The notes beneath the pieces were generated by a model, which saw nothing but the letters and a program-made list of their open reading frames with translations, ran no database searches and was not told where the DNA came from. Positions 36,275 through 45,537 of a stretch of DNA of 64,000 nt are shown piece after piece. The translations under genes were made by a program, and so were the position numbers. Source of the DNA: JACVRW01 sp963825345 (GTDB lineage: Bacteria; Actinomycetota; Thermoleophilia; Solirubrobacterales; Thermoleophilaceae); contig CAWGSQ010000003.1 in assembly GCA_963825345.1 (NCBI GenBank), forward strand, positions 91,367 through 155,366, read 5' to 3'. The first letter of the stretch is position 1; every line of letters starts with the position of its first letter.

Positions 36275-38425
36275 ATGCCTAGAACGCGTCAGCACAACAT
36301 CACCGCCGCGCAGTGGAGCCCCAATGGAGGCTCGCTCGGGACGGTGGATCTCACCCAGCCGTCGAACTACCCCTTCGGCGAGGACGTCTTCTCCGGCGCC
36401 GTGCAGCGCCAGCGACTCCCCAAGGATGCCTACCGGCGCCTCCAGCAGGTGCTGGAGCAGGGCGAGGCGCTCGACGCGTCGCTGGCCGACTCCGTCGCGC
36501 TCGCCATGAAGGAGTGGGCGCTCGAGAAGGGCGCCACCCACTACACCCACGTCTTCCAGCCGCTCACCGGCCTCACCGCGGAGAAGCACGACTCGTTCTT
36601 CGGTCCCGCCGGCGACGGCGTGGCGCTGGCCGAGTTCTCTGGCAAGGAGCTGATCCAGGGCGAGCCGGACGCCTCCTCGTTCCCCACGGGCGGGGTGCGG
36701 GCCACGTTCGAGGCGCGCGGCTACACGGCCTGGGATCCCACGAGCCCGGCCTTTCTGCTCCACAACCCGAACGGCGCGCTCCTCTGCATCCCCACCGCGT
36801 TCGCGTCGTGGACCGGCGAGGCGCTCGACGCGAAGATCCCGCTGCTGCGCTCGATGGACGCGCTCTCGCGCTCCGCGATCCGGGCGTTGCGGTTGCTCGG
36901 CGACGACGCCGCCACCCGCGTCTTCACCACGGTCGGCCCGGAGCAGGAGTACTTCCTGATCGACCAGCAGTACTACTTCGAGCGCCCCGACCTGATCAAC
37001 ACGGGCCGGACGCTGTTCGGCGCCAAGCCGCCGAAGGGCCACGAGCTGGACGACCACTACTTCGGGTCGATTCCGGAGCGCGTGCTCGCCTACATGATGG
37101 ACTGCGAGCTCGAGCTGGCACGCCTCGGCGTGCCCGTGAAGACGCGCCACAACGAGGTGGCCCCGGGGCAGTACGAGATCGCGCCCGTGTTCGAGAACTC
37201 GAACGTCGGCTCGGACCACCAGCAACTCACGATGCAGGTGCTCCAGCGCGTGGCGCGCCGGTACGGCCTCGTCTGCCTCCTGCACGAGAAGCCGTTCGCG
37301 GGCGTGAACGGATCGGGCAAGCACAACAACTGGTCGATGGGCACGAACACGGGCCACAACCTGATCGACCCGGGTGAGACACCCGCCGACAACATCAACT
37401 TCCTGTTCTTCTGCGCGGCCGTGATCAAGGCCGTGGACAAGCATCAGGGACTGCTGCGAGCGTCGGTGGCGAACATCGGCCAGGACCACCGCCTCGGCGC
37501 GAACGAGGCTCCGCCGGCGATCATCTCGATCTTCCTCGGCGCCGAGCTGGAGAAGGTGTTCGACGCGATCGCCTCGGGCGAGGGCGACCCTCACACGCCG
37601 GCGTCGGTGCTCGGCCTCGGCACCCCCGTGCTGCCACCCCTGCCGATGCACGGCGGCGACCGCAACCGCACGTCGCCGTTCGCGTTCACCGGCAACAAGT
37701 TCGAGTTCCGCGCGCTCGGGTCGAGCATGTCGCTCGCCTTCCCGAACACCGTGCTGAACACGATCGTGGCCGAGGCCATCGACGACCTGGCCGACCAGCT
37801 CGAGTCCGAGCTCGGCTCGGGCGGCGGTGACCTCGCCGAGGCCGTGAACGCCGTGGTGAAGAGCGCCTACACGGACGGCAAGCGCGTGATCTTCGGCGGC
37901 GACAACTATGCCGACGAGTGGCATGCCGAGGCGGAGCGGCGCGGGCTCAAGAACCTGCGCACCACGCCGGACGCGCTTCCCGAGGTGCTGACCGACCAGA
38001 CCGTGCAGGCGTTCGAGAAGTACGAGGTGCTCTCGCGCCGCGAGCTCGAGTCGCGCTTCGAGGTCTGGGCCGAGCAGTACACGACGATCGCGAACATCGA
38101 GGCGGAGACCGCCGCGACCATGGCCCGCACGATGCTGCTGCCGGCCGCGCTGCGTCACATCGCCCTGATCGACGCGGCCGGGATGGACTCGCTCGCCGGT
38201 GAGACCCGTGCGATCGTGGACGAGTTCGCGGGCGCGATCTCGGAGCTGGAGGAGGCGAACCAGTACCCCGACGGCGTCGAGGGCCTGGAGCTCGCGATCT
38301 ACGCCCGCGACAACCAGCTGACGGCACAGGCCCGCGTCCGCGAGCTGGGCGACCAGCTCGAGAAGGTTGTGGCCGACGACCTCTGGCCGCTGCCAAAGTA
38401 CAGCGAGATCCTGTTCATCAAGTAG
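36275..38425 (+). CDS. glnN: Glutamine synthetase type III
   Basis: At 716 residues this matches the long GSIII class rather than the 450-residue GSI. Visible blocks are VGPEQEYFLIDQQYYFERPDL, KTRHNEVAPGQYEIAPVFEN, HEKPFAGVNGSGKHNNWSM and NRTSPFAFTGNKFEFRALGSS, which carry the glutamate, ammonium and nucleotide sites. It makes glutamine from glutamate and ammonia. An AGGAGG box lies 13 nt before the chosen ATG at 36275; an open frame upstream is not needed. Its stop is 3 nt from the stop of the convergent MFS gene. Confidence 0.95.
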   Translation: MPRTRQHNITAAQWSPNGGSLGTVDLTQPSNYPFGEDVFSGAVQRQRLPKDAYRRLQQVLEQGEALDASLADSVALAMKEWALEKGATHYTHVFQPLTGLTAEKHDSFFGPAGDGVALAEFSGKELIQGEPDASSFPTGGVRATFEARGYTAWDPTSPAFLLHNPNGALLCIPTAFASWTGEALDAKIPLLRSMDALSRSAIRALRLLGDDAATRVFTTVGPEQEYFLIDQQYYFERPDLINTGRTLFGAKPPKGHELDDHYFGSIPERVLAYMMDCELELARLGVPVKTRHNEVAPGQYEIAPVFENSNVGSDHQQLTMQVLQRVARRYGLVCLLHEKPFAGVNGSGKHNNWSMGTNTGHNLIDPGETPADNINFLFFCAAVIKAVDKHQGLLRASVANIGQDHRLGANEAPPAIISIFLGAELEKVFDAIASGEGDPHTPASVLGLGTPVLPPLPMHGGDRNRTSPFAFTGNKFEFRALGSSMSLAFPNTVLNTIVAEAIDDLADQLESELGSGGGDLAEAVNAVVKSAYTDGKRVIFGGDNYADEWHAEAERRGLKNLRTTPDALPEVLTDQTVQAFEKYEVLSRRELESRFEVWAEQYTTIANIEAETAATMARTMLLPAALRHIALIDAAGMDSLAGETRAIVDEFAGAISELEEANQYPDGVEGLELAIYARDNQLTAQARVRELGDQLEKVVADDLWPLPKYSEILFIK

Positions 38426-38428
38426 CCG

Positions 38429-39868
38429 CTACGCGGCGGGCGCGGCCGCAGCCGCGGCGCGCGCCCGCTCCGCGGCCCTTGTGGGCACGAGCAGGGCCGC
38501 GCCGATCGCGAGCACCCCTCCCACGGCCGACAGAACGAAGGCCGCGGTGTAGGCGTCCTCGGACGGGAGCGAGCTCCCGGAGATCGTGTTCCCGGTGAGG
38601 ATCGCGGTGGCCACCGCGGCGCCGAACGCGCCGCCAACGGTTCGCATGATCGTGTTGATGCCGGTGGCCACGCCGACCTCGGACTGCGGCACGGCGCCCA
38701 CGATCAGGTTCGCCATCGAGGCGAAGGCGAACGAGATCCCGCTTCCGAGCAGCGCCGCCGACACGATGAACTGCCAGGGATGCGCGTGCTCCAGCGCCAG
38801 GAAGACGAACGCCATCGTGGCGAGGCCGGCGCCGCCCGCAAGCGTGGTTCGGAAGCCGATGCGCGCACCGAGCCCGCCCGCGAGCGGACCGGCCACGAGC
38901 TGGCAGATCGCCGCGGGCACGAGCAGCAGGCCCGCCTGCGAGACGGTGTCCCCGAAGCCGTAGCCGCTGCTCTCCGGGGCCTGCGCGAACTGCGGAATCA
39001 GGAGGAAGCTCGAGAACATGGCGAAGCCCACCAGCAGCCCGGTGAGGTTGGTGGTGGCCACGGCCCGCCCACTGAGGACGCCCAGGTCGATCAGCGGCTC
39101 GTTCACGCGCGACTCGACCACGATCCAGATCACGAACAGCGCACCGCCCGCGGCGAACAGGCCGATGGTCTCCGCCGAGCCCCAGCCCCAGTCGTTGGCC
39201 TCGGTCACCGCGAGCAGCACGGCGGCCAGCGCGGCGGACAGGAGAGCCGCGCCGACCCAGTCGATTCGTATTCGTCTCGACGCGGGCGAGGCCGGAACGA
39301 GGCGGTGGGCCGCCAGCGCGGCGGGCAGCGCGATCAGGCTGATCCAGAACAGCCACTGGACCCCGATCCCGTCGGCGATCACGCCGGAGAGCGGCAGCCC
39401 GATGCCGGCGCCGATCCCGAGGATCGCGCTCACGAGCCCGAGGCCGCTGGCGACCTTGTCGGGCGGGAACGTGTCGCGGATGATCCCGAACGCCAGCGGG
39501 AAGACGCCACCGGCCACGCCCTGGATCACCCGACCGAAGATCAGCACGGTGATCGAGTGCGCCAGTGCGCACACCACGCCACCCACCGAGAAGAGCAGCA
39601 GCACGAGCGTGAGGACCCGGCCCTTGCCATAGACGTCGCCGAGCTTGCCGACGATCGGCGTGGAGATCGACGCCGACAGAAGGAACCCGCTGAGGATCCA
39701 CGAGGCGGCGGCCGGGCTGGCGTGAACGTTGGCGGCGATGTCCGGCAGCGCGGGGATCACGAGCGTCTGCGAGAGGGCGAACGACACCCCGGCGAGCAGG
39801 AGCACGAAGAGCACTCCGACGGGATGCTTCACAGGCACGGTCGGCTCGACGGACGCTTCGTCGCTCAT
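38429..39868 (-). CDS. MFS drug exporter, DHA2 (14-TM) family
   Basis: The 479-residue protein has about fourteen hydrophobic segments. It carries the DHA2-type motif GKLGDVYGKGRVL between helices 2 and 3 and the motif C region VSAILGIGAGIGLPLSGVIAD (helix 5). The protein likely expels drugs or metabolites by proton antiport. A longer open frame exists, but ATG at 39868 is preceded by TAGCTT at 7-nt spacing. The upstream region is shared with the divergent beta-helix gene. Confidence 0.9.
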   Translation of the reverse strand: MSDEASVEPTVPVKHPVGVLFVLLLAGVSFALSQTLVIPALPDIAANVHASPAAASWILSGFLLSASISTPIVGKLGDVYGKGRVLTLVLLLFSVGGVVCALAHSITVLIFGRVIQGVAGGVFPLAFGIIRDTFPPDKVASGLGLVSAILGIGAGIGLPLSGVIADGIGVQWLFWISLIALPAALAAHRLVPASPASRRIRIDWVGAALLSAALAAVLLAVTEANDWGWGSAETIGLFAAGGALFVIWIVVESRVNEPLIDLGVLSGRAVATTNLTGLLVGFAMFSSFLLIPQFAQAPESSGYGFGDTVSQAGLLLVPAAICQLVAGPLAGGLGARIGFRTTLAGGAGLATMAFVFLALEHAHPWQFIVSAALLGSGISFAFASMANLIVGAVPQSEVGVATGINTIMRTVGGAFGAAVATAILTGNTISGSSLPSEDAYTAAFVLSAVGGVLAIGAALLVPTRAAERARAAAAAAPAA

Positions 39869-39875
39869 CGAAACG

Positions 39876-39881
39876 AAGCTA
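39876..39881 (-). promoter_or_regulatory. Leaderless -10 box (TAGCTT) for the DHA2 exporter
   Basis: On the minus strand TAGCTT ends 7 nt before ATG 39868. The same hexamer with 6-7 nt spacing serves the genes at 2895 and 22798. Confidence 0.45.
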
Positions 39882-39924
39882 GCAGCCGCTCCATGGATGA
39901 CTGGCGAAGTGGGCGCCGCCGCAT

Positions 39925-39930
39925 TACGGT
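39925..39930 (+). promoter_or_regulatory. Leaderless -10 box (TACGGT) for the beta-helix protein
   Basis: TACGGT ends 6 nt before ATG 39937. Together with the box at 39876 it makes two back-to-back leaderless promoters within 68 nt. Confidence 0.4.
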
Positions 39931-39936
39931 CTGCGG

Positions 39937-42294
39937 ATGGCCCGCGGACTCGCCCTCGCCGTGGTCGCTCTCCTGATCGCAGCAAGCTCTGCGCAGGCAG
40001 CGAGCGGCACATTCACCTGCCCGAACCTCCAGGCCGGCCTGAACCAGGCCGCGCCGGGCGACGTGATCACGCTCCAGGGCATCTGCACCGGGCAGGAGTT
40101 CGACCTGCGGAACTTCGGCGATCCCGTTACGCCCTTCTTCAACTACAACAGCTGGACTTTCACAGGTGACCCGAGCGACGGCATCGACGGCTTCGACGGG
40201 ACCGGCCTCACCACCTCGCAGCGAATGCTCACCGGGGTGGACGTGCATCGGCTCGAGATCCAGAACCTTGTGTTCCGCGACGGCAACGTGACCGGTGACG
40301 GTGGCGCGCTCGACATCAGCGGACTTTCAACGCTCGGGCTGCGCAACTCTTCGTTCTTCGCCAACCAGGCGACCGGCAAGGGCGGCGCCGTCCACTTCGC
40401 CCCGGACTCAGGCTCGGACAATCCCACCATCGGCGCGATCGGGGTGAGCAACTCCGTCTTCGGCTCGGAGACGAACGCCGCCGAGGGGAACAAGGCGGCC
40501 ACGGGCGGGGCCCTCTCGATCGAAAGCCCGGGCACCGGCAACAACAACTCCGGCGTCAACGGCAGCACGTTTGCGAACAACACGGCCACGGGCAACGGCG
40601 GCGGCTTCGCCTACGCGATTCCCCCCGGTACCGCCGAAAACATGTCTCTGGACGGCAACGTGGTCGTAGAGAACACGGCGGGCGGCTCGGGCGGCGGCGG
40701 CCACGTGGTGGTCGCCAACAGCTTCCTCAACGTGACGAACTCGCGTTACGAGAACAACTCGGTCGAGCCGGTCACCGGCGCACCGGCGGGTGATCATTTC
40801 GGTGGCGGCCTCTCTCTCAGCGGCGGCCTCCCGAATCTGCATCACAACCTCTTCGGGGGGAACTCCGTCAAGACGTTCCCCACTAACGGGAACTACGGCG
40901 GCGGCGGTCTCGCGGTGCGGGGTCCTGACATCAACGCCCAGAGCGAGTACAACCGAATCGAGGGGAACACGGTCGCGGGCCCCGCGCCCGCTACAAGCTT
41001 CGAGAGCGAGGGTGGCGGCCTGTTCTTCTCCAGCGATGGCGGGCGCTGGCAGGGCTTCCTGGACGCCATCGCGGGCAACTCCGTCGGGGCCGGCGGCGAG
41101 GGCGGCGGGATCTATGTGGGCGCAGCTGCCGAGCCCACGTCGCTCGAGCTGGCCGAGACCACGGTGGCGGGCAACTCGGTCGGGACGGGCGGGCAGTTCG
41201 CGGGAATCGCCGGTGACCCCCAGGACGACCTGCTCCTGTGGAACTCGATCGTCTACACCGGCGGCGCTGGGGACATCGGCGGCTTCGACTCCTTCGACAT
41301 CCAGTACAGCGACGCCTGTACGAACGCCGGCGGTGCGTTCAGCGGGCCGGGCAACATCTGCGTGGACCCGAAGCTGGTTGGCGGCGCGAACGTCCACCAA
41401 ACTACCCAGAGCCCCACGATCGACAAGGGGAGCGATGAGCTCTACAACATGGTCGGCGGCGAGCGGAACCCCGAGGACTACGAGGGCGATCTGCGGCCCA
41501 CCGACGGGGACGGCGATGGGCACACCGTGGACATGGGCGCGGACGAGACGCCGGCCGGCTTTAGCGTCCCGCCGCCCCCTCCGCCCCTGCCGGCGCCGCA
41601 ATGCTCCGACGGAGCCGACAACGACAGCGACGGCGCGGTGGACTCCGCCGATCCCGGCTGTCTCGCCGGGCCCGCCGACAACAACGAGGGTGACGAGACG
41701 GAGCGCGACCTGATCCTCTGCGGCCAGCGCACGATCAGCCTCGTGCGCGCGGACGTGAAGGGCTCGAAGGTGGTACTCAGCGGGATCGTGGCCGCGAGCC
41801 TCGCCGGTCAGAAGGTGGACCTGTCGGTCCGCTACCTCGGCGGCAAGGCGAAGGCTCAGAAGCTCGGCTCGGTCACCCCGGCTGCCGACGGCCGGTTCCA
41901 GGCGCGCGTGAAGAAGCCGTCGCGCAAGCTCTTCAACGTAGCGCGCTACCGCGCTCAGGTGGGCAGCGCGAAATCGGTGGAGCTGAAGCTGCCGCAGTCG
42001 CTCGCCTCCAGGTCGCTGAAGCAGGTGGCCGGCGGGATGCTCGAGCTGCGTGGACAGGTCGATCGCACCGTGCTCGGCAAGCGCAATGCCGTCGTGATCA
42101 AGCGGATCCTGTGCGGCACGTACACGACCGTCGGTCAGGCCAAGCCCAACAAGAAGGGCGTGTACGTGGTCCGCTTCCCGTCACCGCCCAGCCAGGGCTC
42201 GGCGCTCTACCGCGCCGAGACGAAGGTGCTCGCGCGGCCCGGCAGCAAGCGCTACGTGAAGCAGTTCGCGCGCGCCATCGGCATCACGTTCTAG
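39937..42294 (+). CDS. Secreted right-handed beta-helix surface protein
   Basis: The 785-residue protein has a Sec signal peptide (1-21, ending AQA). Residues about 25-510 are parallel beta-helix repeats rich in Asn and Gly (GGALDIS, NNTATGNGGGFAY, GNSVGTGGQFAGIAG), as in polymorphic outer-membrane or pectate-lyase-like proteins. A short Asp-rich module (CSDGADNDSDGAVDSADPGC, about 548-567) looks like a calcium-binding linker seen in secreted proteins. The last 200 residues form two beta-sandwich-like repeats (KVVLSGIVAAS and GMLELRGQVDRT). It is probably an extracellular adhesin or carbohydrate-active protein. No sortase motif is seen. Confidence 0.85.
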   Translation: MARGLALAVVALLIAASSAQAASGTFTCPNLQAGLNQAAPGDVITLQGICTGQEFDLRNFGDPVTPFFNYNSWTFTGDPSDGIDGFDGTGLTTSQRMLTGVDVHRLEIQNLVFRDGNVTGDGGALDISGLSTLGLRNSSFFANQATGKGGAVHFAPDSGSDNPTIGAIGVSNSVFGSETNAAEGNKAATGGALSIESPGTGNNNSGVNGSTFANNTATGNGGGFAYAIPPGTAENMSLDGNVVVENTAGGSGGGGHVVVANSFLNVTNSRYENNSVEPVTGAPAGDHFGGGLSLSGGLPNLHHNLFGGNSVKTFPTNGNYGGGGLAVRGPDINAQSEYNRIEGNTVAGPAPATSFESEGGGLFFSSDGGRWQGFLDAIAGNSVGAGGEGGGIYVGAAAEPTSLELAETTVAGNSVGTGGQFAGIAGDPQDDLLLWNSIVYTGGAGDIGGFDSFDIQYSDACTNAGGAFSGPGNICVDPKLVGGANVHQTTQSPTIDKGSDELYNMVGGERNPEDYEGDLRPTDGDGDGHTVDMGADETPAGFSVPPPPPPLPAPQCSDGADNDSDGAVDSADPGCLAGPADNNEGDETERDLILCGQRTISLVRADVKGSKVVLSGIVAASLAGQKVDLSVRYLGGKAKAQKLGSVTPAADGRFQARVKKPSRKLFNVARYRAQVGSAKSVELKLPQSLASRSLKQVAGGMLELRGQVDRTVLGKRNAVVIKRILCGTYTTVGQAKPNKKGVYVVRFPSPPSQGSALYRAETKVLARPGSKRYVKQFARAIGITF

Positions 42295-42329
42295 CCTCCT
42301 GGGCGCTTACGGACGAAAGGACTGGCCCC

Positions 42330-42926
42330 ATGGGAAAGACAGTCATGGGCGCGGTGGTATCCCTGGACGGGTTCATGGCCGACGACAACGACGGCGTCGG
42401 GCCGCTGTTCGACTGGTTGGGCAACGGCGATGTGGCCTGGAGCTTCCCCGGCTCCGACGACGAGGTCCGGACCACCCAGGCGTCGGCCGACTTCATGCTG
42501 GACCTGTACGGGGACATGGCTGCGAATGTCATCGGGCGGCGGGTGTTCGACATGACCAACGGCTGGGACGGCAAGCCGGCCGCCGGCGAGCACGTCTTCG
42601 TCGTCACCCATCAGCCGCCGACGGACTGGGAGTACGCCGACACCGCACCGTTCACGTTCGTCGACGGCGTCGAGAAGGCGATTACCGCCGCCAAGGAATT
42701 CGCAGGCGACCGGGTCGTCGACGTGGCCGCCGGTCAGATCGGCGGCCAGGCGCTCAAGCTGGGGCTGATCGACCAGGTGGTCGTGAACCAGGTGCCGGTG
42801 GTCTTCGGCTCCGGCCGACCGTTCTTCGCCACCGGCGGCCTGGCCGAGCCGCTGCGGCTGGAGGACCCCACCACGATCGTGCAGGGCGACCGGGTCACCC
42901 ACCTGCTTTACGACGTCAGCCGCTAG
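42330..42926 (+). CDS. Dihydrofolate reductase-like (RibD C-terminal) family protein
   Basis: The 198-residue protein has the RibD-C/DHFR-like fold. GAVVSLDGFMADDNDG lies at the N-terminus, GRRVFDMTNGWDG near residue 70 and VDVAAGQIGGQALKLGLIDQVVVNQVPVVFGSGRPFF at 130-170. These small NADPH-binding reductases are common in actinobacteria and mostly uncharacterised. ATG at 42330 has a GAAAGGA ribosome binding site. Its stop shares CTAG with the convergent membrane-protein gene. Confidence 0.88.
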   Translation: MGKTVMGAVVSLDGFMADDNDGVGPLFDWLGNGDVAWSFPGSDDEVRTTQASADFMLDLYGDMAANVIGRRVFDMTNGWDGKPAAGEHVFVVTHQPPTDWEYADTAPFTFVDGVEKAITAAKEFAGDRVVDVAAGQIGGQALKLGLIDQVVVNQVPVVFGSGRPFFATGGLAEPLRLEDPTTIVQGDRVTHLLYDVSR

Positions 42927-43201
42927 GCGCGGGCCTCGCGATAGCTGCGACCCCCCGCGTAGGAGCCGATGTCGGCCAGGAATGCGAGCACGACGATGAA
43001 CCACTCGAAGCCGTTCACGTCGCGGGTGCCGATGTCCCACATCACGGTGTAGGCGAGCGTCGTCCACGGCAGCAGGAAGAAGCCGAGGATGGGCAGCAGC
43101 CAGCCGTCGAAGGCCCTGTCGATCATGTTGCTGAATACGAAGATCGCGAACAGCGCCAGGCGCGGTGAGATCAGGGCGAGGAGAGCGACCAGGCAGGGCA
43201 T
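42923..43201 (-). CDS. Small integral membrane protein, 92 aa, unknown function
   Basis: The product has three hydrophobic helices (about 1-25, 33-55 and 65-82). A short conserved-looking loop lies between the first two (NMIDRAFDGWLLP), and the C-terminus is basic (GGRSYREARA). The pattern resembles small actinobacterial membrane proteins of unknown role. It follows the patatin gene by 18 nt on the same strand. It converges with the RibD-C gene in a shared CTAG. Confidence 0.65.
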   Translation of the reverse strand: MPCLVALLALISPRLALFAIFVFSNMIDRAFDGWLLPILGFFLLPWTTLAYTVMWDIGTRDVNGFEWFIVVLAFLADIGSYAGGRSYREARA

Positions 43202-43219
43202 GCGGGAAATCTACTCCGG

Positions 43220-44107
43220 TCAGGCAGCGCCCTGCCGGAAGCCCTCGGCGAGTACCCGAGCGCGCCTGGCGGGGTTCATGAGATCGCTGCCCATGGCGGA
43301 GGCCGAGCCGCCGTCCGGCGCCACGATCTCCACCTTCGCGCCACGGCGGCGTGCCGCGGCGGCCTCCACGGAGGTGGCGAGCCGCCAGCCCGCGGCGAGC
43401 CCGCGCAACGCCAGCGCCGGGCTGCTGCCCATGGTCGCAGTCGGCACCAGGCAGAGCACGCGGTCGCCCTTCCCGGCGCGCGCGAGATCGAGGTTCGTAG
43501 GGCTCCACACGCCGCCGTCCACGTATTCGCGGTCGCCGATCACCACGGGCGCGAACAGCCCGGGCACGGCGCACGAGGCTGCCACGGCATCGGCCACGCT
43601 CGCCTCGGGCGCACCGTCGTCGCCGAACACCACGCGCCTTCCGGAGCCGCGATCCACGGCCACGAGCCGCAGCCGTCCGTCGAAGCGCGGGCCAAGCGCA
43701 TCGACCCGCGAGCGCAGGTCGCTCAGCACGATGCGCCCGCGCGGAACGCGGGCGAGCACGGCAGCGCGGGCCAGCGCCCCGCCGGGCGTGGCGGCGCTCA
43801 GCGCAGGCGCGGCGAGTGGCGAGAACGCGCCCAGTGACAGCCGGCTCGCACGCTCGATGGCGCTCCGGAGCGCGCCCGCGCGCCGCTCCGGCTCGGTCTC
43901 GCCGTCCCAGCGCACACGCTCCTCCCTGCGGCGCGGGTCTTCACCACCCGCCAGCCGGGCAGCCACGATCGAGCCCGCCGAGGTCCCGATCAGCTGCTTC
44001 GCGCGCCGGAAGTCCTCACCCGTGGCGTCGTGCGCTCCACCGAGGTAACCCCACATCCATGCCTCGCCGAGAACCCCGCCGACTCCGAGCACGAGCACAG
44101 TGGCCAC
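43220..44107 (-). CDS. Patatin-like phospholipase
   Basis: The 295-residue protein has the patatin catalytic dyad. A glycine-rich oxyanion loop GVGGVLGEAWMWG (about 8-20) precedes GTSAGS with Ser43, and the Asp is in YVDGGVWSPTN (about 195-205). Patatins are Ser-Asp lipid acyl hydrolases, and some act as bacterial toxins or membrane remodelers. There is no signal peptide. The start codon is GTG. It is 17 nt downstream of the histidine kinase gene, so it may belong to the same transcript. Confidence 0.85.
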   Translation of the reverse strand: MATVLVLGVGGVLGEAWMWGYLGGAHDATGEDFRRAKQLIGTSAGSIVAARLAGGEDPRRREERVRWDGETEPERRAGALRSAIERASRLSLGAFSPLAAPALSAATPGGALARAAVLARVPRGRIVLSDLRSRVDALGPRFDGRLRLVAVDRGSGRRVVFGDDGAPEASVADAVAASCAVPGLFAPVVIGDREYVDGGVWSPTNLDLARAGKGDRVLCLVPTATMGSSPALALRGLAAGWRLATSVEAAAARRRGAKVEIVAPDGGSASAMGSDLMNPARRARVLAEGFRQGAA

Positions 44108-44124
44108 GCGGCCAGTCTGGCACC

Positions 44125-45537
44125 TCAGCGCGGCGTGCCAAACGACACGCGAAGCAGCGCGCCGCCGCCCGAGGCGTTGGCGGCCTGCACGTCGCCGCCG
44201 TGCGCCTCGGCGGCCTGGCGCACGATCGCGAGACCGAGGCCCGAGCCCGGCAGTGCCCGGGCGTCGTCAGCTCGGTAGAAGCGCTCGAACACGTGCGGGA
44301 GGTCCGCCTCGGCGAAGCCGGGCCCGTGGTCGCGCACGCTCAGGCCGCCGTCGGCCAGCGCGATCTCGACCCGGCCGTCCTGAGGGCTCCACTTGAGCGC
44401 GTTGTCCACGAGGTTCGAGATGGCGCGCTGGATGCGCTCGGGCTCGCCGCGCACGAGCGTGGGCTCGGTCACGACGTCGAGCGTGACCCCATCGGGCGCT
44501 CGCGCCCTGGCCCGCGCGGCCACCTGCTCGACGATCTCATCCACCCTCACGTCGTCCACGAGCTCGCCCGGCTTCGTGCCGCGCGCCAGCTCCACGATGT
44601 CCGCCACGAGCGAGGTCAGCTCGTCCAGCTCCTGGAGGATGTCCGCACGCAGGCTCGCCCGCTCCGCCTCCGGAAGGCGCTCGGAGTGCTCGAGCGTCTG
44701 GATGTTCGCGCGCAGGCTCGCGATCGGCGTGCGCAGCTCGTGGCTCGCGTCGGCCACCAGGTGGCGCTGCGCCTCGACCGAGCGCTCGAGCGCGTCGAGC
44801 GTCGTGTTGAAGGTGCGCGCGAGGCGCCCGAGCTCATCCGTGCGATCGGTGTGGATCCGCTGCGAGGTGTCGCCCGCCGCCGCGAGCTCCTCGGTGCGCC
44901 GGGTGAAGCTCGCCACCGGGGAAAGAGCTGTCCGTGCCACGAGGGCGCCGAGGGCCGCGCCGAGCGCCACCCCGGCGGCGCCCACCAGCAGGAGCACCAG
45001 CACCACGCGGTCGAGCTGGCGGTCCACCTCGTCGAGCGGGCGGGCCAGCTGAACGGCTCCCTGATCGCCGGCAGCGCGCGTGAGCACGCGCAGATGCGTG
45101 CCGTTCACGGTCTTGTCGGCGAGGTACTCGCCGGATCCGCGCGCCGCGATCTCGCGTGCACGCGCGTCGACCGGGATCGCCTCGTCGCTCTCAGGCCGCC
45201 GCAGCACCCGACCCGAGGGGAGCACGAGTTGGGCCACGCCCTCCGGTCCACCGAAGGGCTCCGGCCGCGGGACGGGAAGCCTGCCGCGCCGCGAGCCCTG
45301 CCCTCCGGGTGGTGCCTGCGCCTGACCGCCGCCGTCGGGGCCGGGAACGCCCGGGGCGTCGCCGGGCCGGGGCCCGGTTGCGAGAGTGGCGAACAGGGTG
45401 GCGCGGTCGCGCAGCGAGCTGTCAACCTCTCCGCGCAGCTCGGCGCGCACGCCGAAGTAGATGGCCGCCGCGGCAACGAGCACCACAACCGCCACCGCCA
45501 GTCCAGCGGCCGCGGCTATGCGGGTACGCAGGCTCAC
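44125..45537 (-). CDS. Sensor histidine kinase with HAMP domain
   Basis: The 470-residue kinase has an N-terminal helix (about 8-30), an extracytoplasmic domain of about 125 residues rich in Pro, Gly and Gln, and a second helix (about 160-185). A HAMP segment follows, then HisKA with the H-box VADASHELRTPIASLRANIQ (His about 264). HATPase_c has NLVDNALKW, VRDHGPGF and GSGLGLAIVRQ. It overlaps the stop of the response-regulator gene by 4 nt. The class resembles MprB-type kinases. The signal is not known. Confidence 0.92.
   Translation of the reverse strand: MSLRTRIAAAAGLAVAVVVLVAAAAIYFGVRAELRGEVDSSLRDRATLFATLATGPRPGDAPGVPGPDGGGQAQAPPGGQGSRRGRLPVPRPEPFGGPEGVAQLVLPSGRVLRRPESDEAIPVDARAREIAARGSGEYLADKTVNGTHLRVLTRAAGDQGAVQLARPLDEVDRQLDRVVLVLLLVGAAGVALGAALGALVARTALSPVASFTRRTEELAAAGDTSQRIHTDRTDELGRLARTFNTTLDALERSVEAQRHLVADASHELRTPIASLRANIQTLEHSERLPEAERASLRADILQELDELTSLVADIVELARGTKPGELVDDVRVDEIVEQVAARARARAPDGVTLDVVTEPTLVRGEPERIQRAISNLVDNALKWSPQDGRVEIALADGGLSVRDHGPGFAEADLPHVFERFYRADDARALPGSGLGLAIVRQAAEAHGGDVQAANASGGGALLRVSFGTPR

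Noticed and set aside
36263..38158. 631-residue minus-strand frame opposite glutamine synthetase
   Set aside because: Antisense to glnN with no domain signature.
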